A stretch of 64,000 nucleotides of DNA from Lachnospiraceae bacterium (GTDB lineage Bacteria > Bacillota > Clostridia > Lachnospirales > Lachnospiraceae). Below, one piece after another: positions 39,595 through 49,149 of the stretch. The notes beneath the pieces were generated by a model. That model saw only the letters and a program-made list of their open reading frames with translations, had not been told where the DNA came from and ran no database searches. The translations under genes were made by a program, and so were the position numbers. Where the stretch lies: NCBI GenBank assembly GCA_900772845.1, contig CAAGSD010000084.1, forward strand, positions 14,451-78,450, in the 5' to 3' direction. Numbering within the stretch: the stretch's first letter is position 1; each line of letters starts with the position of its first letter.

Positions 39595-39655
39595 AATGGT
39601 ACCTTTCTGTCAATTCCGTAATTCATACACATTTAACTGTCGTCTATAATGGGAG

Positions 39656-41254
39656 CTAACTAAATTTATTGTTGACATATTCCGTGGGGGAGACACCCTC
39701 CACCCGTTTAAACACCTTGCTGAAATAGAAGGCACTCTCAAATCCCAGAGCCTCTGCGGCCTCGTAGACCTTCATATTTTCTTCTTCCAGCAGGCGTTTG
39801 GCTTCCGTGATCTTGCAGATGTTGATATATTCACTGAAGCCGGTGTCGTTGTATTTGCTGAACAGCTGGCTTAAGTAATTCGGGCTGATGCCGAATACCG
39901 CCGCTACTTCATTCAGAGACAGCCGTTCGTTCACATGCTCATTGATGTATTTGCGCACATTCGTCACGATGTGATTCTTGTAGTCTTTTCTGCGGTTCTG
40001 GAACAGCTCGCACAACTTATCGCAGAAGGACAGCAGCCATTGGAGTACATGCTCTACATTGGACTGCTTATACAGGGAGCGGTAGCCATCCGGATCCTCA
40101 GCGAAAAAGCCGGAGACGATGGACTCTCCATCCTGCAGCAGGGAGATGGACAGATACAGGATATTGCCGGCGGCATCCAGTGCCTGCACATAATGCCCCG
40201 GATGATCCCGGAACAGATCGCAGAGAGACTGGATCGTGTTCTTAAGAATATCCGGATCATATTCCTCAAATGCCCGGGTAAGATCATTCTTGAACAGGCT
40301 GATATTAAAGGAATTCCTGGCGCTTTCCCGGGAATGATCTGTATCGAAGACAACAATGGAAGCATGGTCTTCCGTGTTCTGGAAAATCTGTCTTGCATAT
40401 TGATAGGAATCACAGATCGTACCGGGGGTCTGCACGGGCAGACCGATACCGCACCGCAGAGTGACATTATAATAATTCTGCAGGGTGCCGCTGATGTTCT
40501 GCAAAATCTCTGTCAGACTTACGGCATAGTCTTCGGTATCTGTGGGATCCGTGAAGCAGAAGATCAGTGCAAAATGGCGCAGATCCAACGATAATGCATA
40601 AAGCGGCAGATATTTTCCCCCCAGCTCCCGGATCATCTGCAGGGAAGTAGTGAACAGAGAAATCTGTTGTTCCGCAGACAACTGGTCAGCCTGGGGGCTT
40701 AAGATCTCGCCGTAGCAACATACGTAAGCACCATAATCAAAATTCAGATTCAGATCTCTGCTCTGTAAGAGAAATTGTTCTTCTGATTCAAATAGATCAT
40801 GCAGAAGGCTGATCAGAAATTTATCATAAAAAGGATGAATATTTATAGCGGATATTTGCTTTTTCCGGGACTGAGAGATCTGTGCCAGTACCTTGTCTAT
40901 GGCCTTTTTCAATACTTCGGGTGTGAGTTCCAGTTTGACCAGGTAATCAGATACCTGATAGGACAGGGCATCTCTTGCCATCTGGAAGTCTTCATAGCTG
41001 GTGAGGATGATAAAATAAGGGCAGTTCTCCCCATAGCGTTCTCTGCATGTTTTCGCAAGCTCCAGACCGTTCATGACCGGCATTTTAATGTCCGTGATCA
41101 CGATGTCAGTAGATTTTTCTTCAATAATCTTCAGTGCCGCCTGTCCGTTCATGGCAGTGCCGCAGATCTCTATATTCATTTCGTTCCAGTTCAGCATGGA
41201 ACGGATTCCTGCCTGAACCAGGGGCTCATCGTCTACGATTAACAGCTGATACAT
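39656..41254 (-). CDS. YesN-type response regulator with AraC output domain
   Basis: 532 aa. Receiver domain with phosphoacceptor Asp55 in DIVITDIKMPVMNG, Lys in LVKLELTPE, and a large middle region of unknown fold. The C-terminal AraC helix-turn-helix pair is KYINEHVNERLSLNEVAAVF, SPNYLSQLFSKYNDTGFSEY and AAEALGFESAFYFSKVFKR. It should be phosphorylated by the YesM-like kinase 35 bp upstream and activate the lyase and transporter genes around it. Confidence 0.92.
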   Translation of the reverse strand: MYQLLIVDDEPLVQAGIRSMLNWNEMNIEICGTAMNGQAALKIIEEKSTDIVITDIKMPVMNGLELAKTCRERYGENCPYFIILTSYEDFQMARDALSYQVSDYLVKLELTPEVLKKAIDKVLAQISQSRKKQISAINIHPFYDKFLISLLHDLFESEEQFLLQSRDLNLNFDYGAYVCCYGEILSPQADQLSAEQQISLFTTSLQMIRELGGKYLPLYALSLDLRHFALIFCFTDPTDTEDYAVSLTEILQNISGTLQNYYNVTLRCGIGLPVQTPGTICDSYQYARQIFQNTEDHASIVVFDTDHSRESARNSFNISLFKNDLTRAFEEYDPDILKNTIQSLCDLFRDHPGHYVQALDAAGNILYLSISLLQDGESIVSGFFAEDPDGYRSLYKQSNVEHVLQWLLSFCDKLCELFQNRRKDYKNHIVTNVRKYINEHVNERLSLNEVAAVFGISPNYLSQLFSKYNDTGFSEYINICKITEAKRLLEEENMKVYEAAEALGFESAFYFSKVFKRVEGVSPTEYVNNKFS

Positions 41255-41289
41255 ACAAACTCCGTTTCTGGGCGTATGTCTGCCCGGCT

Positions 41290-43110
41290 TTAAGCATTTT
41301 CATCTGCTTTGAAAATGATATTGGGAATATGAATAGACATGGTCGTATATTCCCCCACTTTGCTTTCTATGGTAATACCGTATTCTGCGCCAAACTGATA
41401 TTGTAGGCGCTTATGTACATTGCTGACACCGATCTCCCGGAAAAAATCTGCCGAGCTGTCGTCATTGGAACTCAATATCTGAGCGGCTTTTTCCGCAGTC
41501 ATGCCGACACCGTCATCGGTCACATCGATCCGGATCCTGTCGGTAGTATCAGCAGCCTCATATCCTACATGGATCTGAATGTGTCCGGCACAGCCCTTGG
41601 GTTCGATACCGTGGAAAATTGCATTTTCCACCAGAGGCTGTAGTGTGAATTTAATAATTTCGTTGTTATATAAAGATTCGTCATCTACCTGAATATCCAT
41701 AGTGATGGTACCACCATAGCGGTAACTCTGGATGGTAAAATAATTTTCAAGCAGCGACAGCTCCTCCCGGATATCGATCAGCAGACTGGTACCCTTGGAG
41801 ATGCTTTTCAGCAGTCTGGACAGAGATGTTGTCATTTCAGAGATACCGTTGGCACCCTGTATGGTGGCCATCCATTTGATGGAATTCAGTGTATTATACA
41901 GGAAATGAGGGTTGATCTGGCTTTGCAGCATCTTGTATTCCAGATCCTGTTTCTGCTTTTCATCTTCCAGACGCCGCTCCATCAACTGACATACATTTTC
42001 CGACAGATCATTGATCCCCCGGCCGATGTCTCCCAGCTCATGATCCCATTCTATAGAAGAATCTCTGGAGAAATCGCCCTCGGCGATCCGTTTCATGCGG
42101 GATTGCAGATGGGACACAGGAACTGTGATCATGCGGTTCATCAGGAGCATCAGTACAATACCGATGGACAGGATGCCGATCAGGATGCAGGCGAGGATTC
42201 CTATAAATAAAACAGCCTGATTGGTCTGCTCTGCGTGAGAGATGCTCTGACTTAAATAGCAGCCCGGCATATTTAAGGGGGCTGTGACCAGAATCTGTTC
42301 TCCCTTTGCGGAGCAGTGGATTCGGGAAATCTGTGTGTCTCCGGTGAGAGAATGGCTGCTCATATCTTCTTTCAGATTGTATTCCGGTTCGTATTCCCGC
42401 AGCTCATTGTCTTCATATATATAGGAATGACCGGCAATCGTCAGATAGAGATAACTGTCTTCCGGGCAGCTGTAGTCTTTTAAAGGAGTGGTAAACAGAT
42501 CTGTGGATACTTCAATAAATAAGTAACCAGCCTGTTTGTTATTATACTGATAGGTAATAGGGCGGAGGATAGGCAGCACCTTTCGCCCGGCACGGTGAAA
42601 AGGATCCGCAATAATCCCGGTCGAAAAATCATAATCATCTGCAGTCAGTAATTCTTCATAATAAGGAAGAAGCGGAAGCTGTTCCGCAAGATCCGCTGTA
42701 GAAGAATAAGTCGTAGCAACCACCTGCAGATAATGTTCCTGTGATACTACAGCAATTCGCGGCATGTAATTATACGCACCGTTCCGGCTGCATTCTTCAC
42801 TGAAGGAATCATAGGTGGATACTGACAATACGGATCCCGGATTCGGATTGTGCTCAATGTATTTTGCAATGTTTGAATCCGTCTGACAGTAGCGGACCAG
42901 ACGGTAAACATCATCGATGCTGGAATCTATGGATTCCGACAACAGCCGTAAACTGGTCTCTGTGGACTGGATCAGCGTGTTCTGTAAATAGTGTTGGAAA
43001 ATATAGTAACTGAACAGGCTGATCAACAGACACATTCCAAGGATCGCACTTAAAGTAAAAAACAGGATGCGATTTCGTATGCTTTTAGAGTGATAAACAG
43101 TCTTTTTCAT
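41290..43110 (-). CDS. YesM-type sensor histidine kinase
   Basis: 606 aa. TM1 (about 14-35), a long extracellular sensor (about 36-295), TM2 (about 303-325), HAMP (RMITVPVSHLQSRMKRIAEG), and a His_kinase block with QINPHFLYNTLNSIKWMA carrying the phosphorylated His. The HATPase domain shows QPLVENAIFHGI and DDGVGM. It senses an extracellular ligand, by genome context a glycan fragment or the binding protein next door, and signals to YesN. Divergent from the transporter operon at 43372. Confidence 0.92.
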   Translation of the reverse strand: MKKTVYHSKSIRNRILFFTLSAILGMCLLISLFSYYIFQHYLQNTLIQSTETSLRLLSESIDSSIDDVYRLVRYCQTDSNIAKYIEHNPNPGSVLSVSTYDSFSEECSRNGAYNYMPRIAVVSQEHYLQVVATTYSSTADLAEQLPLLPYYEELLTADDYDFSTGIIADPFHRAGRKVLPILRPITYQYNNKQAGYLFIEVSTDLFTTPLKDYSCPEDSYLYLTIAGHSYIYEDNELREYEPEYNLKEDMSSHSLTGDTQISRIHCSAKGEQILVTAPLNMPGCYLSQSISHAEQTNQAVLFIGILACILIGILSIGIVLMLLMNRMITVPVSHLQSRMKRIAEGDFSRDSSIEWDHELGDIGRGINDLSENVCQLMERRLEDEKQKQDLEYKMLQSQINPHFLYNTLNSIKWMATIQGANGISEMTTSLSRLLKSISKGTSLLIDIREELSLLENYFTIQSYRYGGTITMDIQVDDESLYNNEIIKFTLQPLVENAIFHGIEPKGCAGHIQIHVGYEAADTTDRIRIDVTDDGVGMTAEKAAQILSSNDDSSADFFREIGVSNVHKRLQYQFGAEYGITIESKVGEYTTMSIHIPNIIFKADENA

Positions 43111-43371
43111 GCATTCAGTATAACATAATAGAAGAAAAACGGTAGTTGAAAAAACAAGTTGCTAAAAAAAGTGCATATTAAAATAAAAAATTACATCTCA
43201 AGAAAGCACTTTCAGAAAAAATGTAAACAAATTATAAAAAATTGTGAATACTATTATAAATTTTTCCATGTCATGTCCCGGTCTTTTTCGTTATACTTTA
43301 GTTACAGTCAAGGAACCGGTAACAACGGATCCGGACACATAACATAGTATCAAATTAACAGGAGGGTTTAC

Positions 43372-44736
43372 ATGAAAAAGAAAGTATTAAGTTTAGTACT
43401 GACAGCAGCAATGATGACCACCATGCTTGCAGGCTGCGGCAGCTCCGATAACGGCAGCACAGCAGCTTCCACCGGTGAAGCACCCGCAGCAGCAACCACT
43501 GAGGCTGCAGCAGCTTCCACTGAAGCAGCACCCGCAGAAGAAGTTACTTTAAAGTGGGCTATCTGGGATCAGGAGACCACACAGTACTGGGGTGACATTA
43601 AGGACGCATATGAAGCATCTCATCCCGGTGTAACCATTGAGATGGTAGACCTTGGTTCTACCGATTACATGACCGTTCTGGCAACGGAGCTTTCCGGCAG
43701 CGGATCCGATTTCGATGTAGTAACCGTCAAGGATGTACCCGGATATGCAACTCTGGTACAGAAGGGATCTATCCTTTCCCTGGATGATTACATCTCCAAA
43801 GATGGCGTGGATTTAAGCAAATACGCAGGTGTTACCGATCAGGTAACTGTAGACGGAAGCCTGTATGAGCTGCCTTTTAGAAATGACTTCTGGGTACTGT
43901 TCTATAACAAGGATCTGTTTGATGCCAAGGGTGTTGCTTATCCTACCAACGATATGACCTTTGAGCAGTATGATGCTCTGGCAAGAGAGATGACCGATAC
44001 TACCTTTGGTTCTCAGGTATACGGTGCTCATTACCACACCTGGAGAAGTGCAGTCCAGCTGTTCGGTGTACTGGATGGCAAGCACACTATCCTGGATGGC
44101 AACTATGATTTCTTCAAACCTTACTATGAGATGGTTCTGAATCAGGAAGCTGACGGCGTATGCAGAAAGTACACAGATCTGAAGACCGAAGGTTTACATT
44201 ATTCCGCAGCATTCTCCGGTGGAGATGTAGCAATGATGAACATGGGCTCCTGGTTCATCGCAACCATGATCTCCAACCTGAAGTCCGGCGAATATGATTC
44301 CAGCCTGTGCGGTAACTGGGGTATCGTTAAGTATCCTCATGCAGAAGGTGTAGAGCCCGGTTCTACTCTGGGTACCATCACCGGCCTGGCTGTAACCGCT
44401 GCAAGTGATACTCCTGATGCATCCTGGGATTTCGTTAAGTGGGTAAGTGGTGAAGAAGGCGCAGCAGTTATGGCTTCCAGTGGTAACTTCCCTGCAATGA
44501 TGACTGATGAAGTAGTAGACATGATCTCCGGTCTGGAAGGATTCCCCACCGATGAAGCCAGCAAGGAGGCTCTGACTGTATCCAACCTGTACCTGGAAGT
44601 TCCTTACGCTCCCAATGTATCTGAGATCAACTCCGCTCTGGATTCCTATCATGGAAGTATCATGACTGGTGAGATGAGCATTGATGATGGTATTGCAGCA
44701 ATGAATAAAGCGGTAGCTGACCTTCAGGCTCAGTAA
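43372..44736 (+). CDS. ABC transporter sugar-binding lipoprotein
   Basis: 454 aa. Signal peptide with lipobox LAGC (Cys22), followed by an Ala/Thr/Glu-rich linker (about 23-60) and a family-1 extracellular solute-binding domain: VTLKWAIWDQETTQYWGDIK, VVTVKDVPGYATL, ELPFRNDFWVLFYNKDLF, GDVAMMNMGSWF. Codon use is strongly biased, as expected for an abundant protein. First gene of the importer operon; AGGAGGG precedes the ATG. No ATPase gene is present; a shared MsmX-type ATPase is likely. Confidence 0.94.
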   Translation: MKKKVLSLVLTAAMMTTMLAGCGSSDNGSTAASTGEAPAAATTEAAAASTEAAPAEEVTLKWAIWDQETTQYWGDIKDAYEASHPGVTIEMVDLGSTDYMTVLATELSGSGSDFDVVTVKDVPGYATLVQKGSILSLDDYISKDGVDLSKYAGVTDQVTVDGSLYELPFRNDFWVLFYNKDLFDAKGVAYPTNDMTFEQYDALAREMTDTTFGSQVYGAHYHTWRSAVQLFGVLDGKHTILDGNYDFFKPYYEMVLNQEADGVCRKYTDLKTEGLHYSAAFSGGDVAMMNMGSWFIATMISNLKSGEYDSSLCGNWGIVKYPHAEGVEPGSTLGTITGLAVTAASDTPDASWDFVKWVSGEEGAAVMASSGNFPAMMTDEVVDMISGLEGFPTDEASKEALTVSNLYLEVPYAPNVSEINSALDSYHGSIMTGEMSIDDGIAAMNKAVADLQAQ

Positions 44737-44791
44737 TGAAGATCTTCTCTATAAAAGTATTGAATGTTTGTTGAATGTTGAATAAGACAGA

Positions 44792-44811
44792 GGGGTCGTA
44801 CCTACGGCCCC
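44792..44811 (+). terminator. Intercistronic hairpin after the binding-protein gene
   Basis: GGGGTCGTA pairs with TACGGCCCC (one G-T wobble) around a CC loop, followed by TTTCTTATC. Placed between the binding-protein and permease genes, it would limit readthrough and keep the binding protein in excess. Confidence 0.6.
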
Positions 44812-44870
44812 TTTCTTATCAGAAAAAGACGCAAAAGATGACACAAAAAGCGTTTGAAAGGAGAATTGTT

Positions 44871-45770
44871 ATGCGGAAATTAAGCCGTCAAACCAAAAGA
44901 GATCTGGTGGCCTACTCCTTTATTGCACCTAACTTTATCGGTTTCTGCGTATTTACTTTGATCCCCATTATTTTTGCCTTTGCCCTTGCTTTCATGAAGT
45001 GGGACGGGAGTAACCCGATCCAGTGGGCAGGCATCAGTAATTTTACAAGACTGTGGAAAGATACCTTCTTTATCGCAGCATTTAAAAACACCATTATCTA
45101 TTGTATCGGTACCGTGCCTCTGACCATGATCGCATCTCTGGCACTGGCTATCGTATTAAATCAGAAAGTAATAGGAAGAGGCATTTTCAGAACCCTTTCC
45201 TTTTTCCCATATGTCGCATCCCTGGTAGCAATCACCGCAGTATGGAAAATGCTGTTCCACCCCTCCAAAGGACCTGTGAACAACATTCTGCTGAATGTTT
45301 TCAATGTACCGCAGGATCAGCTTCCCCAGTGGTTCACCGGCGGACTGGTACTGTTCTCCATGATCCTGTTCAGTGTATGGAAATACATGGGGTATTACAT
45401 GGTTATCTATCTGGCAGGCTTACAGGGTATTTCTTCCGAGCTGTATGAAGCAGCCAGCCTGGACGGTGCGAATACCTGGCAGAAATTCCGTTATGTGACC
45501 TGGCCGCAGTTGTCCTCCACGACGTTCTTCGTAGTCGTCATGCTGACCATCAACTGCTTTAAGGTTTATGATATCGCCATCATGCTGGCAGGCGGCGGAA
45601 GCGGAGAGTTGACCACTTCAGCAACCGTTCTCGTATATTACATTTATCAGAAAGCATTTATTGACTGGGATCTGGGCTACTCCAGCTCTGTAGCAATGGT
45701 ACTGTTCCTGATGGTACTGTTCGTAACGATCATCCAGTTCCGCGGTCAGGCAAAGAGGGAGAAAGCATAA
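44871..45770 (+). CDS. ABC transporter permease (UgpA/LacF-like)
   Basis: 299 aa from the ATG at 44871, chosen for GAAAGGAG 7-14 bases upstream; the frame is open further upstream but starts inside the terminator region. Six membrane segments: YSFIAPNFIGFCVFTLIPII, then TIIYCIGTVPLTMIA, and later segments. The EAA loop reads LYEAASLDGANTWQKFRYVTWPQ, the ATPase-contact motif, here in two pieces ≤20 residues long. Partner of the second permease at 46576; its stop TAA overlaps the ATG of the next gene by one base. Confidence 0.93.
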   Translation: MRKLSRQTKRDLVAYSFIAPNFIGFCVFTLIPIIFAFALAFMKWDGSNPIQWAGISNFTRLWKDTFFIAAFKNTIIYCIGTVPLTMIASLALAIVLNQKVIGRGIFRTLSFFPYVASLVAITAVWKMLFHPSKGPVNNILLNVFNVPQDQLPQWFTGGLVLFSMILFSVWKYMGYYMVIYLAGLQGISSELYEAASLDGANTWQKFRYVTWPQLSSTTFFVVVMLTINCFKVYDIAIMLAGGGSGELTTSATVLVYYIYQKAFIDWDLGYSSSVAMVLFLMVLFVTIIQFRGQAKREKA

Positions 45771-46561
45771 TGGCAATCTTGGCTTTGAAGGTTCTTGATA
45801 AGGACAGCAACACCATCTGCGTCAGCAGTGGTGAGGACTTCGTGGATCTGGTCTGCACCCACACCTATGAAGAAGGTGACAGGATCGTGCTGGAGACCGA
45901 CGAGAAAAATATCCACGTACATTTACAGGTGGATGATGCACTGGGAGATGCTTTCGTATACATAACCGACAATGTATCCTATTATGTTCCCTTCGGAGAA
46001 AAAAGGATCAGCATGTCTCCCAAGGTATTTTCCGGCAACAAGCATTATCTCTATGCGGAAGTGGCAAGAGAAGATGAAATTACAGCTTACCGGAACCTGG
46101 CACTGAATCCTGCAGACCAACATATGGATGTTCCCTGTTATCCGCATGCGACAGCCAATGTGGAGACCAGAGGCGAGAGCGTATTTGCAGCGAAAAACGC
46201 CATTGACGGTGTCCGGGCGAACCTCTCCCACGGAGAATGGCCCTACGAATCCTGGGGAATCAACATGCAGGATGATGCAGCCATGAAGCTGGACTTCGGC
46301 CGACCGGTACTGACAGACCGGATCGTGTTGTACACCAGATCCGATTTTCCGCATGACAACTGGTGGCAGCAGGTAACAATCCGGTTTTCCGATGGCAGTG
46401 AACAGGAATTTCCCTTAGAGAAGAGCAGCAGGGCACATGTACTGCCAATCCCCGAGAAAGAGATCACCTGGCTGGAGCTTTGCAACCTGATCAAAGCAGA
46501 AGATCCATCCCCCTTCCCGGCACTGAGTCAGATTGAAGTGTACGGCAGGGTAAAACGTTAG
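45770..46561 (+). CDS. Discoidin/CBM32-like protein inside the transporter operon
   Basis: 263 aa, no signal peptide. The N-terminal half is all-beta in pattern (VLETDEKNIHVHLQVDDALG). The C-terminal half resembles an F5/8-type C domain: NLALNPADQ, AKNAIDGVRANLSHGEWPYE, MKLDFGRPVLTDRIVLYTRS, and IRFSDGSEQEF. This fold usually binds carbohydrates, but the protein seems intracellular and lacks an enzyme domain. It overlaps the upstream permease by 1 bp and ends 14 bp before the next one. Its role is unknown. Confidence 0.72.
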   Translation: MAILALKVLDKDSNTICVSSGEDFVDLVCTHTYEEGDRIVLETDEKNIHVHLQVDDALGDAFVYITDNVSYYVPFGEKRISMSPKVFSGNKHYLYAEVAREDEITAYRNLALNPADQHMDVPCYPHATANVETRGESVFAAKNAIDGVRANLSHGEWPYESWGINMQDDAAMKLDFGRPVLTDRIVLYTRSDFPHDNWWQQVTIRFSDGSEQEFPLEKSSRAHVLPIPEKEITWLELCNLIKAEDPSPFPALSQIEVYGRVKR

Positions 46562-46575
46562 GAGGCGCACAGATT

Positions 46576-47415
46576 ATGAAATCAGCACATAAAAAAGCCG
46601 TTTTTGGCAAAGTGATCGTATATGCGATTCTGATTCTGATCGCAGTGGTCATGATCATTCCTTTCCTATGGATGCTTTCCGCATCCATCAAGAGCGACAG
46701 AGAAGTATTCCAGATGAATCCTTTTGTATGGATCCCTGCGAACCCCAAGTGGGACAATTATATGAAGATCTGGACGAAGATTCCTTTTGGCAGATTCGTG
46801 GGAAATACAGTATACTTGACATTGATCGTTACTTTCTTACAGTTACTGACCAGCAGCTTTGCAGCATATTCCTTTGCAAAGCTGGACTTCCGTCATAAGA
46901 ACGGACTGTTCCTGGCATACATCGCTACCATCGCAATGCCCTGGCAGGTATACATGGTACCTCAGTTCATCATGATGAGGAGAATGGGACTGAATGATAA
47001 GCTGCTGGCTATGATCTGCCTGCAGGCATTCTCCGCTTTCGGTGTGTTCATGATGAAGCAGTTCTATGAAGGCATTCCCGATGATCTGTGTGAAGCCGCC
47101 AGAATCGACGGTATGAGTGAGTACCGGATCTATGCCAGCATTATGCTGCCGCTGTCGAAACCGGCACTGTCAACACTAACGATCTTCACCTTCGTGGCGA
47201 CCTGGAACGACTATCTGGGACCTCTGATCTATTTAAAGAGCCAGGAGAAGAAGACCATCCAGCTGGGATTAAAAATGTTCATCAGCCAGTACTCTTCCGA
47301 TTACGGTCTGATCATGGCAGGCTCGGTATTGTCCCTGATTCCGGTACTGATCGTGTTCCTGGTATTGCAGAAATACTTCGTAGAAGGTGTTGCTTCTACG
47401 GGACTGAAGGGATAA
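46576..47415 (+). CDS. ABC transporter permease (UgpE/MalG-like)
   Basis: 279 aa with six membrane segments, N-terminal VYAILILIAVVMIIPFLWML and the MalG-type WDNYMKIWTKIPFGRF loop. The EAA motif reads CEAARIDGMSEYRIYASIML. It ends VEGVASTGLKG, the standard C-terminus of this permease class. Forms a heteromeric channel with the permease at 44871. Start ATG follows TTAGGAGGCGC. Confidence 0.94.
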   Translation: MKSAHKKAVFGKVIVYAILILIAVVMIIPFLWMLSASIKSDREVFQMNPFVWIPANPKWDNYMKIWTKIPFGRFVGNTVYLTLIVTFLQLLTSSFAAYSFAKLDFRHKNGLFLAYIATIAMPWQVYMVPQFIMMRRMGLNDKLLAMICLQAFSAFGVFMMKQFYEGIPDDLCEAARIDGMSEYRIYASIMLPLSKPALSTLTIFTFVATWNDYLGPLIYLKSQEKKTIQLGLKMFISQYSSDYGLIMAGSVLSLIPVLIVFLVLQKYFVEGVASTGLKG

Positions 47416-47434
47416 CAGATAACAATGTATTTTC

Positions 47435-47468
47435 ACAAGCCTGTGCCGGTTCCATGTCACAGGCTTGT
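47435..47468 (+). other. Stable intercistronic hairpin
   Basis: ACAAGCCTGTG (47435-47445) and CACAGGCTTGT (47458-47468) form an 11-bp perfect stem with a 12-base loop. No T tract follows, so an mRNA-stabilising or processing role after the permease gene is more likely than termination. Confidence 0.55.
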
Positions 47469-47482
47469 ATGATAAAGAAAGG

Positions 47483-47647
47483 GTAACTATTCAGAATCCC
47501 ATTCGCAAAATCGCCTTTATGAGGCTTTACCCAATAACATGTTTGCATGCTATTTGCGCATGGTGGTTACTGCACCATACAAAACCGCTCATCTGCCTGA
47601 ATGCAAGCCATCACAGAACGCAGTCTTGCATGGCTCTGAATAGTTAC
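47483..47647 (-). repeat. Terminal-inverted-repeat element, copy D (165 bp, inverted)
   Basis: Ends GTAACTATTCAGA and TCTGAATAGTTAC are perfect 13-bp inverted repeats. On the minus strand it carries GCCT-cata-AAGGC followed by the core TTTTGCGAATGGGATTCTGA. Inner hairpins include ATGCAAG/CTTGCAT and GGTG..CACC. Opposite orientation to copies A, B, C and E. Directly precedes the GH88 ribosome binding site. Confidence 0.65.
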
Positions 47648-47662
47648 AGAAAAGGGAAAATT

Positions 47663-48835
47663 ATGATAACATTTGACGAAAAAAAATATCCGCAGATCAC
47701 GGATGCGGAGATCAAAGAGGCATTGCAGTTTTCCATGGAGCAGGTGATCCGGGATCTGCCGGAATTTACCGATCAGTTCCAGAATGCCTACAGTGAGAAC
47801 GGTTTCTATCAGCCGATTCCGAACAATTACTGGACCTGTGGGTTCTGGACCGGAGAGATCTGGCTGGCCTACGAATATTCACAGGATGAGCGCTTGAAAA
47901 AAGCGGGCGAGGTGCAGGTGAAGAGCTTCCTGGACCGTATTGACAATAAGATCGAAGTAGATCATCACGATATGGGATTTCTGTATTCTCCTTCCTGTGT
48001 GGCAGCTTATAAGCTGACCGGCAACAAAGAGGGAAAAGAAGCAGCTATTAAGGCAGCAGACCAGCTGATCACCCGTTATCATCCCGTAGGTGAGTTTATC
48101 CAGGCCTGGGGTCCCATGGATGCTCCGGAGAATTACCGTCTGATCATTGACTGCCTGCTGAATCTGCCCCTGCTGTACTGGGCATCTGATGAGACCGGGG
48201 ATCCGAAATACCGTGACATAGCCGAGAAGCACATTCATACGGCAGTAGCCAATGTGATCCGTGAGGACTATTCTACCTGGCATACCTTCTTCTTCAATAT
48301 GAAGACCGGAGCACCGGATCATGGTGCCACCTGCCAGGGTTACCGTGACGGGTCCGCCTGGGCGAGAGGCCAGGCATGGGGTGTCTACGGTATGGCACTG
48401 GCTTACCGTTATACCGGAAGAAAAGAATATATCGACCTGTTCCGCCATGTAACAGAGTATTTCCTGGCACATCTGCCGAAGGATCTGGTACCTTACTGGG
48501 ATCTGGAATTCACCGATGGGGATGACCAGCCGAGAGATTCCTCCTCTGCATCCATTGCAGCCTGCGGTATGCTGGAAATGGCGAAATACCTGGAGTCAGA
48601 AGAAGCAGAGCATTATATTACCCTGGCAAAACAGATTATGAGGTCTGTCTATGATAATTATGCCGTAAAGGATCCGAAGGAATCCAACGGACTGGTGCTG
48701 CACAGCACCTACTCCAACCATTCCCCTTACAATACCTGTAATCATTACGGCGTGGATGAGTGCAATTCCTGGGGAGATTATTTCTACATGGAGGCACTGA
48801 CCCGGTTGCTGAAAGACTGGAGAGAATATTGGTAG
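47663..48835 (+). CDS. Glycoside hydrolase family 88, unsaturated glucuronyl hydrolase
   Basis: 390 aa from the ATG at 47663 (MITFDEKKYPQITDAEIKEA), which follows AAAAGGG; the longer frame only translates repeat D. An (alpha/alpha)6 barrel enzyme that hydrates and splits the 4,5-unsaturated uronic acid left by polysaccharide lyases. Key motifs are HHDMGFLYSPS (catalytic-site Asp region) and RLIIDCLLNLPLLYWA (the general acid/base Asp), plus YRDGSAWARGQAWGVYGMAL. No signal peptide, so cytoplasmic. Pairs with the lyase at 37657. Confidence 0.93.
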   Translation: MITFDEKKYPQITDAEIKEALQFSMEQVIRDLPEFTDQFQNAYSENGFYQPIPNNYWTCGFWTGEIWLAYEYSQDERLKKAGEVQVKSFLDRIDNKIEVDHHDMGFLYSPSCVAAYKLTGNKEGKEAAIKAADQLITRYHPVGEFIQAWGPMDAPENYRLIIDCLLNLPLLYWASDETGDPKYRDIAEKHIHTAVANVIREDYSTWHTFFFNMKTGAPDHGATCQGYRDGSAWARGQAWGVYGMALAYRYTGRKEYIDLFRHVTEYFLAHLPKDLVPYWDLEFTDGDDQPRDSSSASIAACGMLEMAKYLESEEAEHYITLAKQIMRSVYDNYAVKDPKESNGLVLHSTYSNHSPYNTCNHYGVDECNSWGDYFYMEALTRLLKDWREYW

Positions 48836-49119
48836 TATTATATTAAATTGATATCATACGAAGCCCATACAGATACGCATGCCTTGATGTAAGGTCTCCG
48901 AGTGTGGATTTTCTAAAGAAAAGTGGCTTAGTTTTTCTCATTATGACGGGCCCGCCTACAGTCGACATCCATGTCGACGATCGGCTGACGCGAACATCGT
49001 GTTCGCTTTCGCCCTGTTGCCAGACCACTTTTCAAGAAAATCTCACGCTCTACGACAAACATCTTCGGCATGGTATCCTGTCTGGGCTTCTGACACCGAA
49101 ATCATAGGAATATAGTTAC
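48832..49119 (+). repeat. Large palindromic element, copy F (288 bp), between GH88 and DUF2264
   Basis: Ends GTAGTATTATATT and AATATAGTTAC relate it to the small repeat family. Arms 48860-48930 and 49020-49090 (GAAGCCCA ... TGGGCTTC) pair imperfectly over about 70 bp, including GATTTTCT and GAAAAGTGG blocks. The centre has perfect hairpins GTCGACAT-cc-ATGTCGAC (48961-48978) and GCGAACA-tcg-TGTTCGC (48990-49006) and a G/C-rich GGGCCCGCC. The GH88 stop TAG lies in the left end. No coding frame is credible here; 48836-49149 is otherwise empty. Confidence 0.65.
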
Positions 49120-49149
49120 TAAGTTTGTTATTATGGAGGGACTAACTGC

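Noticed and set aside
43159..43347. A 62-residue frame in the divergent yesM/binding-protein region
   Set aside because: Very A/T-rich, Lys/Tyr-heavy composition, no ribosome binding site; this stretch most likely holds promoters and operators.
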